From Burkholderia lata (lineage in GTDB: Bacteria; Pseudomonadota; Gammaproteobacteria; Burkholderiales; Burkholderiaceae), in contig NZ_CABVQK010000020.1 in assembly GCF_902499335.1 (NCBI RefSeq), forward strand, positions 62,001 through 126,000: a stretch of DNA of 64,000 bases, read 5' to 3'. The notes beneath the pieces were generated by a model. It saw nothing but the letters and a program-made list of their open reading frames with translations. It was not told the DNA's origin and did no database searches. Each line of letters starts with the position of its first letter. The first letter of the stretch is position 1. A program made the position numbers and the translations under genes. Below are positions 52,426-60,548 of this stretch, piece by piece.

Positions 52426-52731
52426 GTGAAAAAGCTCATTCCGTTCATCGCCGCCGCCGCGCTGGGCCTGGGTGCCGCAAGCGCCGCGCAGGCTCACGTG
52501 TCGATCGGGGTCGGCATCGGTATCCCGGTCGCGCCCGCGTATCCCGTCTATGCACCGCCGCCGCCCGTGTACTACGCGCCGCCGCCTCCGCCCGTCTATT
52601 ACGCACCGGCGCCGGCCTACTATGCACCGCCGCCCGCCGTGGTCGTCGGCGGCTATGGTGGCTACTATGGCCGTCCGTACTGGCGTCATGGTTACGGCGG
52701 CTGGGGCCATCACGGCTACTGGCGTCGCTGA
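52426..52731 (+). CDS. Small secreted Pro/Tyr-rich protein (PXPV-type)
   Basis: 101 residues from the GTG at 52426. The signal peptide KKLIPFIAAAALGLGAASAAQA is clear. The mature part is made of repeats such as P-P-P-P-V-Y-Y-A-P, then Gly-rich GGYGGYYGRPYWRHGYGGW, ending HHGYWRR. It is probably an unstructured periplasmic or outer-surface protein. A metal- or wall-associated role is possible from the His and Tyr, but nothing proves it. A terminator follows. Confidence 0.82.
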   Translation: MKKLIPFIAAAALGLGAASAAQAHVSIGVGIGIPVAPAYPVYAPPPPVYYAPPPPPVYYAPAPAYYAPPPAVVVGGYGGYYGRPYWRHGYGGWGHHGYWRR

Positions 52732-52762
52732 TTTATGCCGCGCGGCTTGACCGCGCTTGGCG

Positions 52763-52805
52763 AAACGGCGCAACGTCCCGAGTGGGGCGCTGCGCCGTTT
52801 TTCTT
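52763..52805 (+). terminator. Rho-independent terminator after the secreted protein gene
   Basis: AAACGGCGCA (52763-52772) pairs with TGCGCCGTTT (52791-52800), with an 18-base loop that can pair further, and T-rich TTTTTCTTTT follows. Confidence 0.8.
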
Positions 52806-52855
52806 TTGGGGCCGCCGCCCGGCATCGGCTCGCGGCCCATGCAGGCTGGCCTCGA

Positions 52856-53524
52856 TTACACCGCGTGCACGATCAGGTCGCGGTAACCACCGACGATCAC
52901 GCTGTACGAGAAATACGCGAACAGCAGCGCCGACGCGACGTGACACGCGCGCATCAGCCCGGCGCCCGCGCGCTTGCGGCCCTGGCTTGCGAGCGTGCAC
53001 ATGAAGAGCGTCCACGCGAGGCCGCCGAGGAAAAAGCCGGACAGGAACACCGACGCGGTGGCCGGCGTGGTCGCGCCGGCTTTCGCGATCAGCGCGCCGC
53101 CGACCGCCGCGAACCACAGGATCGCGCTCGGCGACGACATCGCGAGCAGCATCCCGCGCAGGAAACTGCGCCGCGCGTTGGCGCGCGGTTGCTGCGTGTC
53201 CTCGGCATCGTCGCCGTTCGCCTTGGCCGGCGTGAGCGCTTCGCGCGCCATCTTCCACGTGAGGAACAGCAGTACCGCACCGCCGCCGATCCACACGATC
53301 CAGCGCACCGGCTCGAACTGCAGCAGCACGGCCATCCCCGCGAGCGCGAGCGCCGCGTAGACGAGATCGCCGACGCAGGAGCCGATGCCGAGCCAGAAGC
53401 CCGGCCGGAAGCCGTGCGACAGCGTCAGCGACAGCATCGCGACGTTTACGAGGCCGATGTCGAGACACAGCGACAGCGACAGAAAGAAGCCGTCGGACAG
53501 CATGGAGGCGGGCGGAAAGGTCAT
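52856..53524 (-). CDS. LysE-family translocator
   Basis: 222 residues from the ATG at 53524 (MTFPPASMLSDGFFLSLSLCLDIGLVNVAMLSLTL). Six helices and the NARRSFLRGMLLAMSSPSAILWFAAVGG central loop fit the LysE/RhtB superfamily. The cytoplasmic loop between helices 3 and 4 is long and charged. It lies 58 bases after ubiD on the same strand and is likely in that operon, though the exported compound is unknown. It differs in sequence from the LysE at 37758. Confidence 0.87.
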   Translation of the reverse strand: MTFPPASMLSDGFFLSLSLCLDIGLVNVAMLSLTLSHGFRPGFWLGIGSCVGDLVYAALALAGMAVLLQFEPVRWIVWIGGGAVLLFLTWKMAREALTPAKANGDDAEDTQQPRANARRSFLRGMLLAMSSPSAILWFAAVGGALIAKAGATTPATASVFLSGFFLGGLAWTLFMCTLASQGRKRAGAGLMRACHVASALLFAYFSYSVIVGGYRDLIVHAV

Positions 53525-53582
53525 CTGCGTTGTTCTTGTAGCAATGGCACGCCATGGGCCGGCAGGCGCCGGCCGCATGGTG

Positions 53583-55139
53583 TCAGAGACCGATCTCCTG
53601 CCAGAGCCGGTCGACGCGCGCCTTCACGGCGGCATCCATCTCGATCGGGCGGCCCCATTCGCGGTTGGTTTCGCCGGGCCACTTGTTGGTCGCGTCGAGC
53701 CCCATCTTCGAACCGAGGCCGGCAACCGGCGACGCGAAGTCGAGATAGTCGATCGGCGTGCTGTCGACCATCACGGTGTCGCGCACGGGGTCGACGCGCG
53801 TCGTGATCGCCCAGATCACTTCCTTCCAGTCGCGGATGTTCACGTCTTCGTCGACGACCACGATGAACTTCGTATACATGAACTGACGCAGGAAGCTCCA
53901 CACGCCGAACATCACGCGCTTCGCGTGGCCCGCGTAGCTCTTCTTCATCTGGACGATGGCCATCCGGTAGCTGCAGCCTTCGGGCGGCAGGTAGAAGTCG
54001 GTGATCTCGGTGAACTGCTTCTGCAGCAGCGGCACGAACACTTCGTTGAGCGCGACGCCGAGCACCGCGGGCTCGTCGGGCGGCTTGCCCGTGTAGGTCG
54101 AGTGGTAGATCGCATCGCGGCGCATCGTGATGCGCTCGACGGTGAACACCGGGAACCACTCCTGCTCGTTGTAATAGCCGGTGTGGTCGCCGTACGGACC
54201 TTCGAGCGCGTGCTCGTACTTGGCCGATGCATTGCCGGCCGGGCGCGGCGGTGCGCCGGCTGGAGCGGGGGCGGGCGAGCCTTCCTGCGGATAAATGAAG
54301 CCTTCGAGCACGATCTCCGCGCGCGCGGGCACCTGCAGCGTGTCGACGCCGGGCGTCAGGCACTTCGCGAGCTCCGTGCGGCTGCCGCGCAGCAGGCCGG
54401 CGAACTGGTATTCGGACAGCGAATCGGGCACGGGCGTCACCGCGCCAAGCGTCGTGGCCGGATCGGCACCGAGCACGACCGCGACCGGATACGGCTTGCC
54501 GGGGTTCTGCAGCGCGAACTCGCGGAAGTCGAGCGCGCCGCCGCGATGCGCGAGCCAGCGCATGATCAGCTTGTTGCGGCCGATCAGTTGCTGGCGGTAG
54601 ATCCCGAGGTTCTGCCGCGACTTGTTCGGCCCGCGCGTGACCGTCAGGCCCCACGTGACGAGCGGCCCCGCGTCGCCGGGCCAGCAGGTCTGGATCGGTA
54701 GCCGGTTCAGGTCGACGTCGGCGCCTTCCCAGACGATCTCCTGGCACGGTGGCGACGACACCGATTTCGGCGCCATGTCCCACACGGCCTTCGCGAGCGA
54801 CAGCAGCTTGCCGGCGTCCTTCAGGCTCTTCGGCGGATCGGGTTCCTTCAGCGCGGACAGCAGGCGCCCGAGATCGCGCAGCGAACCGAGCGCGGCGTCG
54901 TCGCCTGCATCGACGCCCATCCCGAGCGCGACGCGGCGCGGCGTGCCGAACAGGTTGCCGAGCACCGGGAAGTCGTAGCCGGTCGGTGCGTTGAACAGCA
55001 GCGCAGGGCCGCCGGCGCGCAGCACGCGGTCGCACAGCTCGGTCATTTCGAGCACGGGCGACACGGGCTGCGTGACGCGCCGCAGTTCGCCGAGCGCCTC
55101 GAGGCGCTGGATGAAATCGCGTAAGTCTTTGTATTTCAT
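53583..55139 (-). CDS. ubiD: 4-hydroxy-3-polyprenylbenzoate decarboxylase
   Basis: 518 residues from the ATG at 55139 (MKYKDLRDFIQRLEALGELRRV), the form usual in proteobacteria. The prenylated-FMN binding region and catalytic acids are in GPNKSRQNLGIYRQQLIGRN, FAGLLRGSRTEL and VTPVPDSLSEYQFAG, with the C-terminal ITDFYLPPEGCSYRMAIVQM and WAITTRVDPVRDTVMVD also conserved. UbiD removes the carboxyl group in ubiquinone synthesis with prenyl-FMN supplied by UbiX. The LysE gene follows. Confidence 0.95.
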   Translation of the reverse strand: MKYKDLRDFIQRLEALGELRRVTQPVSPVLEMTELCDRVLRAGGPALLFNAPTGYDFPVLGNLFGTPRRVALGMGVDAGDDAALGSLRDLGRLLSALKEPDPPKSLKDAGKLLSLAKAVWDMAPKSVSSPPCQEIVWEGADVDLNRLPIQTCWPGDAGPLVTWGLTVTRGPNKSRQNLGIYRQQLIGRNKLIMRWLAHRGGALDFREFALQNPGKPYPVAVVLGADPATTLGAVTPVPDSLSEYQFAGLLRGSRTELAKCLTPGVDTLQVPARAEIVLEGFIYPQEGSPAPAPAGAPPRPAGNASAKYEHALEGPYGDHTGYYNEQEWFPVFTVERITMRRDAIYHSTYTGKPPDEPAVLGVALNEVFVPLLQKQFTEITDFYLPPEGCSYRMAIVQMKKSYAGHAKRVMFGVWSFLRQFMYTKFIVVVDEDVNIRDWKEVIWAITTRVDPVRDTVMVDSTPIDYLDFASPVAGLGSKMGLDATNKWPGETNREWGRPIEMDAAVKARVDRLWQEIGL

Positions 55140-55342
55140 GAAGATGGTCCGGGCCACCCGCAAGGCGGGCAGCGATGGGCGGGTGCAGCGGCCGGCTGCG
55201 ACCCCGAATCGACCGACGATTTTACCCGCGCTGCCGCATGCCCGCCCGGCGGAGAAAAAAGTCGACCGCGCGCAAACCCCCTACGGCACGGGGCTCGCGA
55301 TCTGAAGAGCGCCTTTAAATTACTTTTTGTTATGATTTCAAT

Positions 55343-55381
55343 GTTTTATAGTGTTGACGATCTATAAAACCCTGCTAGAAT
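55343..55381 (+). promoter_or_regulatory. Strong sigma-70 promoter with palindromic operator
   Basis: TTGACG (55354-55359) and TAGAAT (55376-55381) are separated by 16 bases, a near-consensus promoter in an otherwise AT-rich stretch (55316-55381). A perfect 9-bp inverted repeat, GTTTTATAG (55343-55351) and CTATAAAAC (55362-55370), flanks the -35 element with a 10-base spacer. A dimeric regulator bound here would cover the -35 box. Transcription would begin near 55388. Confidence 0.8.
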
Positions 55382-55387
55382 CCGCTC

Positions 55388-55528
55388 ACATTGGCTGCAG
55401 GGTAAAAGGCTTCGAGCCGCCAATCACCGATCTTTGACGCAGCGCGTCACCGTCCGCCGAAACCTGCACGGCGTATCCGACGGCCTTTAGTTGTAGTCAC
55501 AGCCAGCGCCCCCAGGACGCTGGTTTTT
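55388..55528 (+). ncRNA. Candidate structured small RNA or attenuated leader
   Basis: Starting at the promoter's predicted +1, about 141 bases show three hairpins: ATTGGC/GCCAAT (55390-55395 with 55419-55424) around a small GGCT-TCG-AGCC hairpin (55408-55418); a long stem CCGTC-CGCCG with CGGCG-(tatcc)-GACGG (55450-55483); and a terminator CCAGCG/CGCTGG followed by TTTTT (55503-55528). The whole has no credible gene. It could be a trans-acting sRNA or the leader of the transglycosylase mRNA with an internal terminator. I do not recognise the family. Confidence 0.5.
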
Positions 55529-55736
55529 GCGTGGGTGCCACCGCGTATGCCCGCCTCGCCCAGTGTGCGAAGGTGCCGGCCCTCTTACACCGTGGCCTCG
55601 AACGGTACTTATACCGTTTCCCCGATGCTTGCACGCCCCAACCAAAGCGTGCGGCGTCGTGATTCCGCGGCGCGTTACCTGTCTCGCCATCGAGCTGAGC
55701 GAGCCGCACGAGTCATGTTCATGGGAGATGATCTGA
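55529..55736 (+). other. Structured leader between the terminator-like hairpin and the transglycosylase gene
   Basis: About 208 untranslated bases. Two perfect hairpins are visible: AACGGTA-CTTA-TACCGTT (55601-55618) and GCACGC-N10-GCGTGC (55631-55652), the second extended by GATGC/GCGTC. The ribosome binding site GGGAGA lies near 55723. The region may form a folded 5' leader or hold a second promoter. Confidence 0.45.
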
Positions 55737-56837
55737 ATGAACGCTTGGTTATCGTGGCGTCCTAGTGAGCAGCATGCGCAGTTCGTGCGCAGCATGCTGC
55801 GTCGCGGGACGCGTGTCAGTCACCATCTATTCAGCGTTGTCGGCTGTCTCGCTGTCGCAGTTGCGCTTGCACTGTGGCTGCTGCCAACCGTCCGCGGCAC
55901 GCTCGCCGCGAAGCTGATGCCGGTCGTATCCGCGGCCGTGCAAGCCGGCCCGGCCCGTCTGCTGACCGGCCATCCGCTGCCGAACTTCGCGCCCGCCGGC
56001 GCGCAGCCGCAGCAGGAAGACAACGGCCCTGAAACGGACGCGCTTGCGGTCGGCCTCGACGTCGCACCGGAAGCCGCCGCCACGCAGGGTGATGCGTCCA
56101 ACGGCCCGTCGCCCGTCGCGCTTGCGAAGCTGATCCCGACCCAGCGCGTGGCGGCCGATGCGCGTGACGACCGTGCGCTCGCATCGAATCGCGAACAGGC
56201 GCTCGTCGCGACCTACCTGTCGCGCCGTTACCGCGTCGCACAGGAGCCGCTCGGCCAGCTCGTCAAGGCTGCGTTCCAGACCGGCCGCGACGTCGGCCTC
56301 GATCCGCTGCTGCTGCTGTCCGTGATGGCGATCGAGTCGGGCTTCAACCCGTACGCCGAAAGCGGCGTCGGCGCGAAGGGCCTGATGCAAGTCATGTCGA
56401 AGGTCCATTCCGACAAGTTCGAGTATTTCGGCGGCACCGATACCGCGCTGCAGCCGCTCGCGAACCTCCAGGTCGGCGCACTCGTGCTGAAGGACTGCAT
56501 CGCACGTGGCGGCTCGCTCGCGAACGGCCTGCGCATGTACAACGGGTCGACGAACCCCGAGGACAACGGCTACGGTTCGAAGGTGATGGCCGAGCGCGGT
56601 CGCCTGCGTGACGTCGCGCGTGGCCGTAGCGTGCCGGTCAATGCGCCGCAGGCGCCGGCTAAGCCGATCGTCACGGCCGCGGCCGTGACGGCAGCAGCAG
56701 GCGGCGCGAAGCGCGTGCATGCGACGCTCGAAACCTCGGCGAAGTCGACTGCATCGAAGGAAGCCGCGTCGCAGGACGACGCGAGCGTCGATACCGCGAA
56801 GCAGTCGCACGGCGATCGTTCGGAGCTCGGCGCGTAA
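55737..56837 (+). CDS. Lytic transglycosylase (SLT domain), membrane-anchored
   Basis: 366 residues. One N-terminal helix (HLFSVVGCLAVAVALALWLLP) anchors it in the inner membrane or is a signal anchor. The SLT domain is around residues 170-270; the catalytic Glu is in LSVMAIESGFNPYAESGVGA, followed by KGLMQVM and AFQTGRDVGLDPLLL before it. It cleaves the MurNAc-GlcNAc bond in peptidoglycan with 1,6-anhydro ends. The C-terminal 90 residues are an Ala/Ser/Lys-rich tail of low complexity. It is the target of the complex leader described above, so its expression may be tightly regulated. Confidence 0.9.
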   Translation: MNAWLSWRPSEQHAQFVRSMLRRGTRVSHHLFSVVGCLAVAVALALWLLPTVRGTLAAKLMPVVSAAVQAGPARLLTGHPLPNFAPAGAQPQQEDNGPETDALAVGLDVAPEAAATQGDASNGPSPVALAKLIPTQRVAADARDDRALASNREQALVATYLSRRYRVAQEPLGQLVKAAFQTGRDVGLDPLLLLSVMAIESGFNPYAESGVGAKGLMQVMSKVHSDKFEYFGGTDTALQPLANLQVGALVLKDCIARGGSLANGLRMYNGSTNPEDNGYGSKVMAERGRLRDVARGRSVPVNAPQAPAKPIVTAAAVTAAAGGAKRVHATLETSAKSTASKEAASQDDASVDTAKQSHGDRSELGA

Positions 56838-56867
56838 CTTGCGCGCGGCTCCAGCCGGCAGAAAATG

Positions 56868-56902
56868 AAAAAGGCACCCGATCCGGGTGCCTTTTCTTTT
56901 TT
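56868..56902. terminator. Bidirectional terminator between transglycosylase and aminotransferase genes
   Basis: GGCACCCG/CGGGTGCC with a 3-base loop is flanked by AAAAA on the left and TTTTCTTTTTT on the right. It serves both the plus-strand transglycosylase transcript and the convergent aminotransferase transcript. Confidence 0.92.
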
Positions 56903-56937
56903 GCGGTGGGCGGAGTGGCCGCCGCGCCAGCCGCGTG

Positions 56938-58134
56938 TCAGTGCTGCCCGAACAGCGTCGCGAGGCGTTCGACCGCTTCCTCGAGCCGCGAGTAGGCGGT
57001 CGCATAGGACAGCCGGATATAGTCGCGCGGTGCATGGACACCGAAGTCCATGCCGGGCACCAGCACGACTCCTGCGTCGTGCAGCATCGCCGTCGTGAGC
57101 GCGGCGCTGTCGCCGGCGGCCGGGTGGGCGACGCCGCCGCAGTGCGCATACACGTAGAACGCGCCGTCCGGCATCACGGGCACCGTGAAGCCGAGCCGTT
57201 CGAGCGCCGGTGCGATGAAGTCGCGGCGGCGCTTGAATTCGAGCCGGCGCGCTTCGTAGATGTCGAGTGCGGCCGGCTCGAAGCACGCGAGCGCCGCGTG
57301 CTGTGCGAGCGCGGACGGGCAGATGAACAGGTTCTGCGCCAGCTTTTCGAACGTGCCGACCAGCGCAGGCGGCACGACCAGCCAGCCGAGCCGCCAGCCC
57401 GTCATGCTGAAATACTTGGAGAAGCTGTTCACGGTGACGACGTCGTCGCCGAACGACAGCGCCGACACGGGCGCCGCGTCGTAGCTGAGCCCCTGGTAGA
57501 TCTCGTCGACGATCGTGAAGCCGCCGCGTGCGCGCACGGCTTCGACGATCCGCTTCAGCTCGTCCGGTTCGAGCGACGTGCCGGTCGGGTTCGACGGCGA
57601 GGCGAGCAGCACGCCGCGCGTGCGGTCGCCCCAGCGCGTGCGGACGTCGTCCTCGGTGAGCTGGAAGCGCGCGTCCGGGCCGCTCGGCACGAGCACCGCG
57701 CGGCCTTCGGCCGCCGCGACGAAGTGCCGGTTGCACGGATACGACGGGTCGGGCATCAGCACCTCGTCGTCACGCCCGACGAGCGCGAGGCACGCGAGCA
57801 GCAGCGCGGCTGATGCGCCGGCCGTCACGACGATCCGTTCCGGACTGATCGTGAGGCCGTAGGCGCGCGCGTAGTGCGCGGCGATCGCCTCGCGCAGCGG
57901 TGCAATGCCGAGCGCGCTCGTATATTGCGTGACGCCGCGGCGCAGCGCGGCCGCGGCCGCTTCGACGACCGGCTCCGGCGCGGTGAAATCCGGCTCGCCG
58001 ATGCCCATGTGGATAACATCGCGCCCGGAGGACTCGAGACGCTGTGCCTCCTTCATCAGTTCCATCACGTAGAAGGGCTGGATCGCGTCGACGCGTGCGG
58101 CGAGTCTGACGAGCGAATCGGTGGCGGTATTCAT
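56938..58134 (-). CDS. PLP-dependent aminotransferase (class I/II)
   Basis: 398 residues from the ATG at 58134 (MNTATDSLVRLAARVDAIQPFYVMELMKEAQRL). The PLP Lys is in VNSFSKYFSMTGWRLGW, the ring-stacking and phosphate segments in VTAGASAALLLACL, and LLASPSNPTGTSL and RLSYATAYSRLEEA complete the fold-type I pattern. It resembles alanine or valine-pyruvate and aspartate-type aminotransferases (AlaA, AspC-like branch) but the amino-acid pair is not settled. It lies 73 bases after nusB on the same strand, behind a terminator, so it is probably a separate unit. Confidence 0.9.
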   Translation of the reverse strand: MNTATDSLVRLAARVDAIQPFYVMELMKEAQRLESSGRDVIHMGIGEPDFTAPEPVVEAAAAALRRGVTQYTSALGIAPLREAIAAHYARAYGLTISPERIVVTAGASAALLLACLALVGRDDEVLMPDPSYPCNRHFVAAAEGRAVLVPSGPDARFQLTEDDVRTRWGDRTRGVLLASPSNPTGTSLEPDELKRIVEAVRARGGFTIVDEIYQGLSYDAAPVSALSFGDDVVTVNSFSKYFSMTGWRLGWLVVPPALVGTFEKLAQNLFICPSALAQHAALACFEPAALDIYEARRLEFKRRRDFIAPALERLGFTVPVMPDGAFYVYAHCGGVAHPAAGDSAALTTAMLHDAGVVLVPGMDFGVHAPRDYIRLSYATAYSRLEEAVERLATLFGQH

Positions 58135-58162
58135 CGGGCGGGCAGGGCGAGGGAGGCGAGAC

Positions 58163-58193
58163 AAAAGAAAAAACGGGCGCATGCGCGCCCGTT
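58163..58193 (-). terminator. Rho-independent terminator after nusB
   Basis: AACGGGCGC (58172-58180) and GCGCCCGTT (58185-58193) form a 9-bp stem with a 4-base loop. On the minus strand TTTTTTCTTTTGT follows. It ends the ribH-nusB transcript before the aminotransferase gene. Confidence 0.9.
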
Positions 58194-58207
58194 CCGGACC
58201 AACGGTA

Positions 58208-58645
58208 TCAGCCGTTGCGGCGCGCCTGCGTTTCGGCGGGGCGCAGCTTCGCGGCGAGCTTGTCGAGCACGCCGTTCACGTACTTGTAGCCGTCGGAGCC
58301 GCCGAACGTCTTCGCGAGTTCGACAGCTTCGTTGATGATCACGCGGTACGGCGTTTCGACGTGGTGCGTGAGCTCGAACGTCGCGATCAGCAGCACGGCG
58401 CGTTCGACCGGCGACAGCTGGTCGATCGGGCGGTCGAGCGACGGCGTCAGTGCTTCGACGAGCGTGGCGTGCTCGCGGATCACGCCGTGCAGGATCGCGT
58501 CGAGCAGCTCCTTGTCAGCCTTGTCGTAACCGAGCGCGCCGCGCAGTTGCGCGTCGATCTCACCGGAGGACGCGTTCGACAGCAGCCACTGATACAGCCC
58601 CTGCGTCGCCAGCTCGCGCGATTGTCGGCGGGCGCTCTTCTTCAT
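58208..58645 (-). CDS. nusB: Transcription antitermination factor NusB
   Basis: 145 residues. KSARRQSRELATQGLYQWLLSNA at the N-terminus and the C-terminal PYRVIINEAVELAKTFGGSDGYKYVNGVLDKLA are the NusB signature. NusB binds boxA RNA with NusE in rRNA antitermination. Its start overlaps the ribH stop by four bases, the frequent ribH-nusB pairing. The final 12 residues are basic. Confidence 0.96.
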   Translation of the reverse strand: MKKSARRQSRELATQGLYQWLLSNASSGEIDAQLRGALGYDKADKELLDAILHGVIREHATLVEALTPSLDRPIDQLSPVERAVLLIATFELTHHVETPYRVIINEAVELAKTFGGSDGYKYVNGVLDKLAAKLRPAETQARRNG

Positions 58646-59160
58646 GCGCGCTCCTCTTCGTCGTCTTCGTCTTCCTCTTCGTCCTCGTCGTCATCGCCGA
58701 GCTGGTCGAGTGCCATCGTCAGGTTGGCCATCTCGACGGCGACGCGTGCGGCGTCACGACCCTTTTCGGTCATGCGCGCGACGGCCTGCTCGTCGTTTTC
58801 GGTCGTCAGGACCGCGTTCGCGATCGGCAGGTTGAAGTCGAGGCCGATGCGGGTGATGCCCGCGCCGCTCTCGTTCGACACGAGTTCGAAGTGGTAGGTC
58901 TCGCCGCGGATCACCGCGCCGAGCGCGATCAGCGCGTCGAACTGGCCGCTTTCCGCGAGTTTCTGCAGCGCGAGCGGGATTTCCAGCGCGCCGGGAACCG
59001 ACACGAGCAGCACGTCTTCACCGGTGACGCCGAGGCGCTCCAGTTCCTCGACGCACGCGTCGGCGAGGCCGTTGCACACGGGCTCGTTGAAGCGCGATTG
59101 CACGATGCCGATACGCAGGCCGTCGCCTTCGAGATTCGGTTGGTATTGTCCGATTTCCAT
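58642..59160 (-). CDS. ribH: 6,7-dimethyl-8-ribityllumazine synthase
   Basis: 172 residues. LRIGIVQSRFNEPVCNGLADACVEELERLG, LVSVPGALEIPLALQKLAESGQFDALIALGAVIRGETYHFE and the catalytic His in that last segment are conserved. It condenses the pyrimidine intermediate with 3,4-dihydroxybutanone phosphate in riboflavin synthesis. The last 20 residues are almost all Asp and Glu (GDDDEDEEEDEDDEEERA), an unusual acidic tail. It sits between ribBA and nusB. Confidence 0.95.
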   Translation of the reverse strand: MEIGQYQPNLEGDGLRIGIVQSRFNEPVCNGLADACVEELERLGVTGEDVLLVSVPGALEIPLALQKLAESGQFDALIALGAVIRGETYHFELVSNESGAGITRIGLDFNLPIANAVLTTENDEQAVARMTEKGRDAARVAVEMANLTMALDQLGDDDEDEEEDEDDEEERA

Positions 59161-59213
59161 GATCTTGTCCGTGGTGTGGATGAACGGTTATTGGGCGAAA
59201 GCGCCGTGGCGGG

Positions 59214-60356
59214 TTACGCGTTGGACGCCGGGCAGGACTTGGCTTCGCCGCCGGGCATCGGAATGAAGCCCGTGACTTCCAGGCCGTAGCCGGACATGCT
59301 GCCCAGCTTGCGCGGATTCGACAGCACCTGCATCTTGCTGACGCCGACATCGCGCAGGATCTGTGCGCCGATGCCGAACGTCTTGAAATCAACCGGCCGG
59401 CGCTTCAGCGCAGCGGCCTTTTCTTCCTCGTCGAACGCCTTGAAGACGTCGATCAGGTGTTCCTTCGTGTCGCCGCAGTTGAGCAGCACGATCACGCCGA
59501 GGTCGCGCTCCGCGATCTCGCGCATCGCGGCGTCGAGCGTCCACGAGTGCGTCGACACGCCCGTCTCGAGCAGGTCGAGCACCGACAGCGGCTCGTGCAC
59601 GCGCACCGGCGTATCGACGTCGGGCGACGGCGCACCGCGCACCAGCGCGATGTGCGGCGAGCCGCTCGGCTGGTCGCGGTACAGCACCGCGCGGAACGTG
59701 CCGTGCGCGGTCTGCATCGTGCGCTCGGCGATCCGCTCGATGATCGATTCGGTGCGGCTGCGGTACTGGATCAGGTCGGCGATCGTGCCGATCTTCAGGT
59801 TGTGTTCCTGCGCGAACTCGATCAGGTCGGGCAGGCGCGCCATCGTGCCGTCGTCCTTGATGATCTCGCAGATCACCGCGGCCGGCGTGAGGCCCGCGAG
59901 CGCGGTGAAGTCGCAACCCGCTTCGGTGTGGCCCGCACGCACGAGCACGCCGCCCGGCTGCGCCATGATCGGGAACACGTGGCCCGGCTGCACGATGTGC
60001 TCGGGGCGCACGTCGTGCGCGACCGCCGTGGCGATCGTGTGCGCACGGTCGGCGGCCGAGATGCCGGTCGTCACGCCTTCGGCCGCTTCGATGCTGACCG
60101 TGAAGGCGGTGCCGTACTGCGTGCCGTTGCGGTAGGTCATCAGCGGCAGGTGCAGCTGCTTGCAGCGTTCCTGCGTCAACGTCAGACAAACCAGGCCGCG
60201 GCCGAACTTGGCCATGAAGTTGATCGCTTCCGGCGTGACGAATTCGGCGGCGATCACGAGGTCGCCCTCGTTTTCGCGGTCTTCTTCGTCGACCAGGATC
60301 ACCATCCGGCCGGCTTTCAGCTCGGCGATGATGTCGAGCGTGGAGGCGAGCGTCAT
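59214..60356 (-). CDS. ribBA: RibBA: DHBP synthase with a degenerate GTP cyclohydrolase II-like domain
   Basis: 380 residues. The N-terminal DHBP synthase domain is intact (LVDEEDRENEGDLVIAAEF, GHTEAGCDFTALAGL, VICEIIKDDGT). The C-terminal domain (about residue 205 on) has the GCHII scaffold, with VRVHEPLSVLDLLETGVSTH in place of the V-R-V-H-S-x-C-x-T-G-D region, so the zinc-binding Cys triad C-x10-C-x-C is lost and the R-Q-E-G-R-G motif is not seen. It therefore probably makes 3,4-dihydroxy-2-butanone 4-phosphate only, and a separate RibA is expected elsewhere. It precedes ribH by 53 bases. Confidence 0.9.
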   Translation of the reverse strand: MTLASTLDIIAELKAGRMVILVDEEDRENEGDLVIAAEFVTPEAINFMAKFGRGLVCLTLTQERCKQLHLPLMTYRNGTQYGTAFTVSIEAAEGVTTGISAADRAHTIATAVAHDVRPEHIVQPGHVFPIMAQPGGVLVRAGHTEAGCDFTALAGLTPAAVICEIIKDDGTMARLPDLIEFAQEHNLKIGTIADLIQYRSRTESIIERIAERTMQTAHGTFRAVLYRDQPSGSPHIALVRGAPSPDVDTPVRVHEPLSVLDLLETGVSTHSWTLDAAMREIAERDLGVIVLLNCGDTKEHLIDVFKAFDEEEKAAALKRRPVDFKTFGIGAQILRDVGVSKMQVLSNPRKLGSMSGYGLEVTGFIPMPGGEAKSCPASNA

Positions 60357-60548
60357 AAGGGGGCGAGAAAGAGGAAAGTGCGTATTTTACGCCAGCCGGA
60401 CGGCGTTTCGGCTGGCATGCGCCGCGCGCGGCCGGCAAGCGCTCCGGAAAGCGCCGTGGCCGGCCTGCGCGGCAGGTCTGGGCGGCTGTGGCGCGCAACC
60501 TGCACGCGGGTGCGGACGGTAGCAGGCCGGGCTTCGCCCGGCTGCGCG

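Noticed and set aside
60357..60548. Possible FMN riboswitch upstream of ribBA
   Set aside because: No conserved AGGGUUC-type core or multi-stem arrangement is visible here, nor before ribE or in the visible part near ribD.
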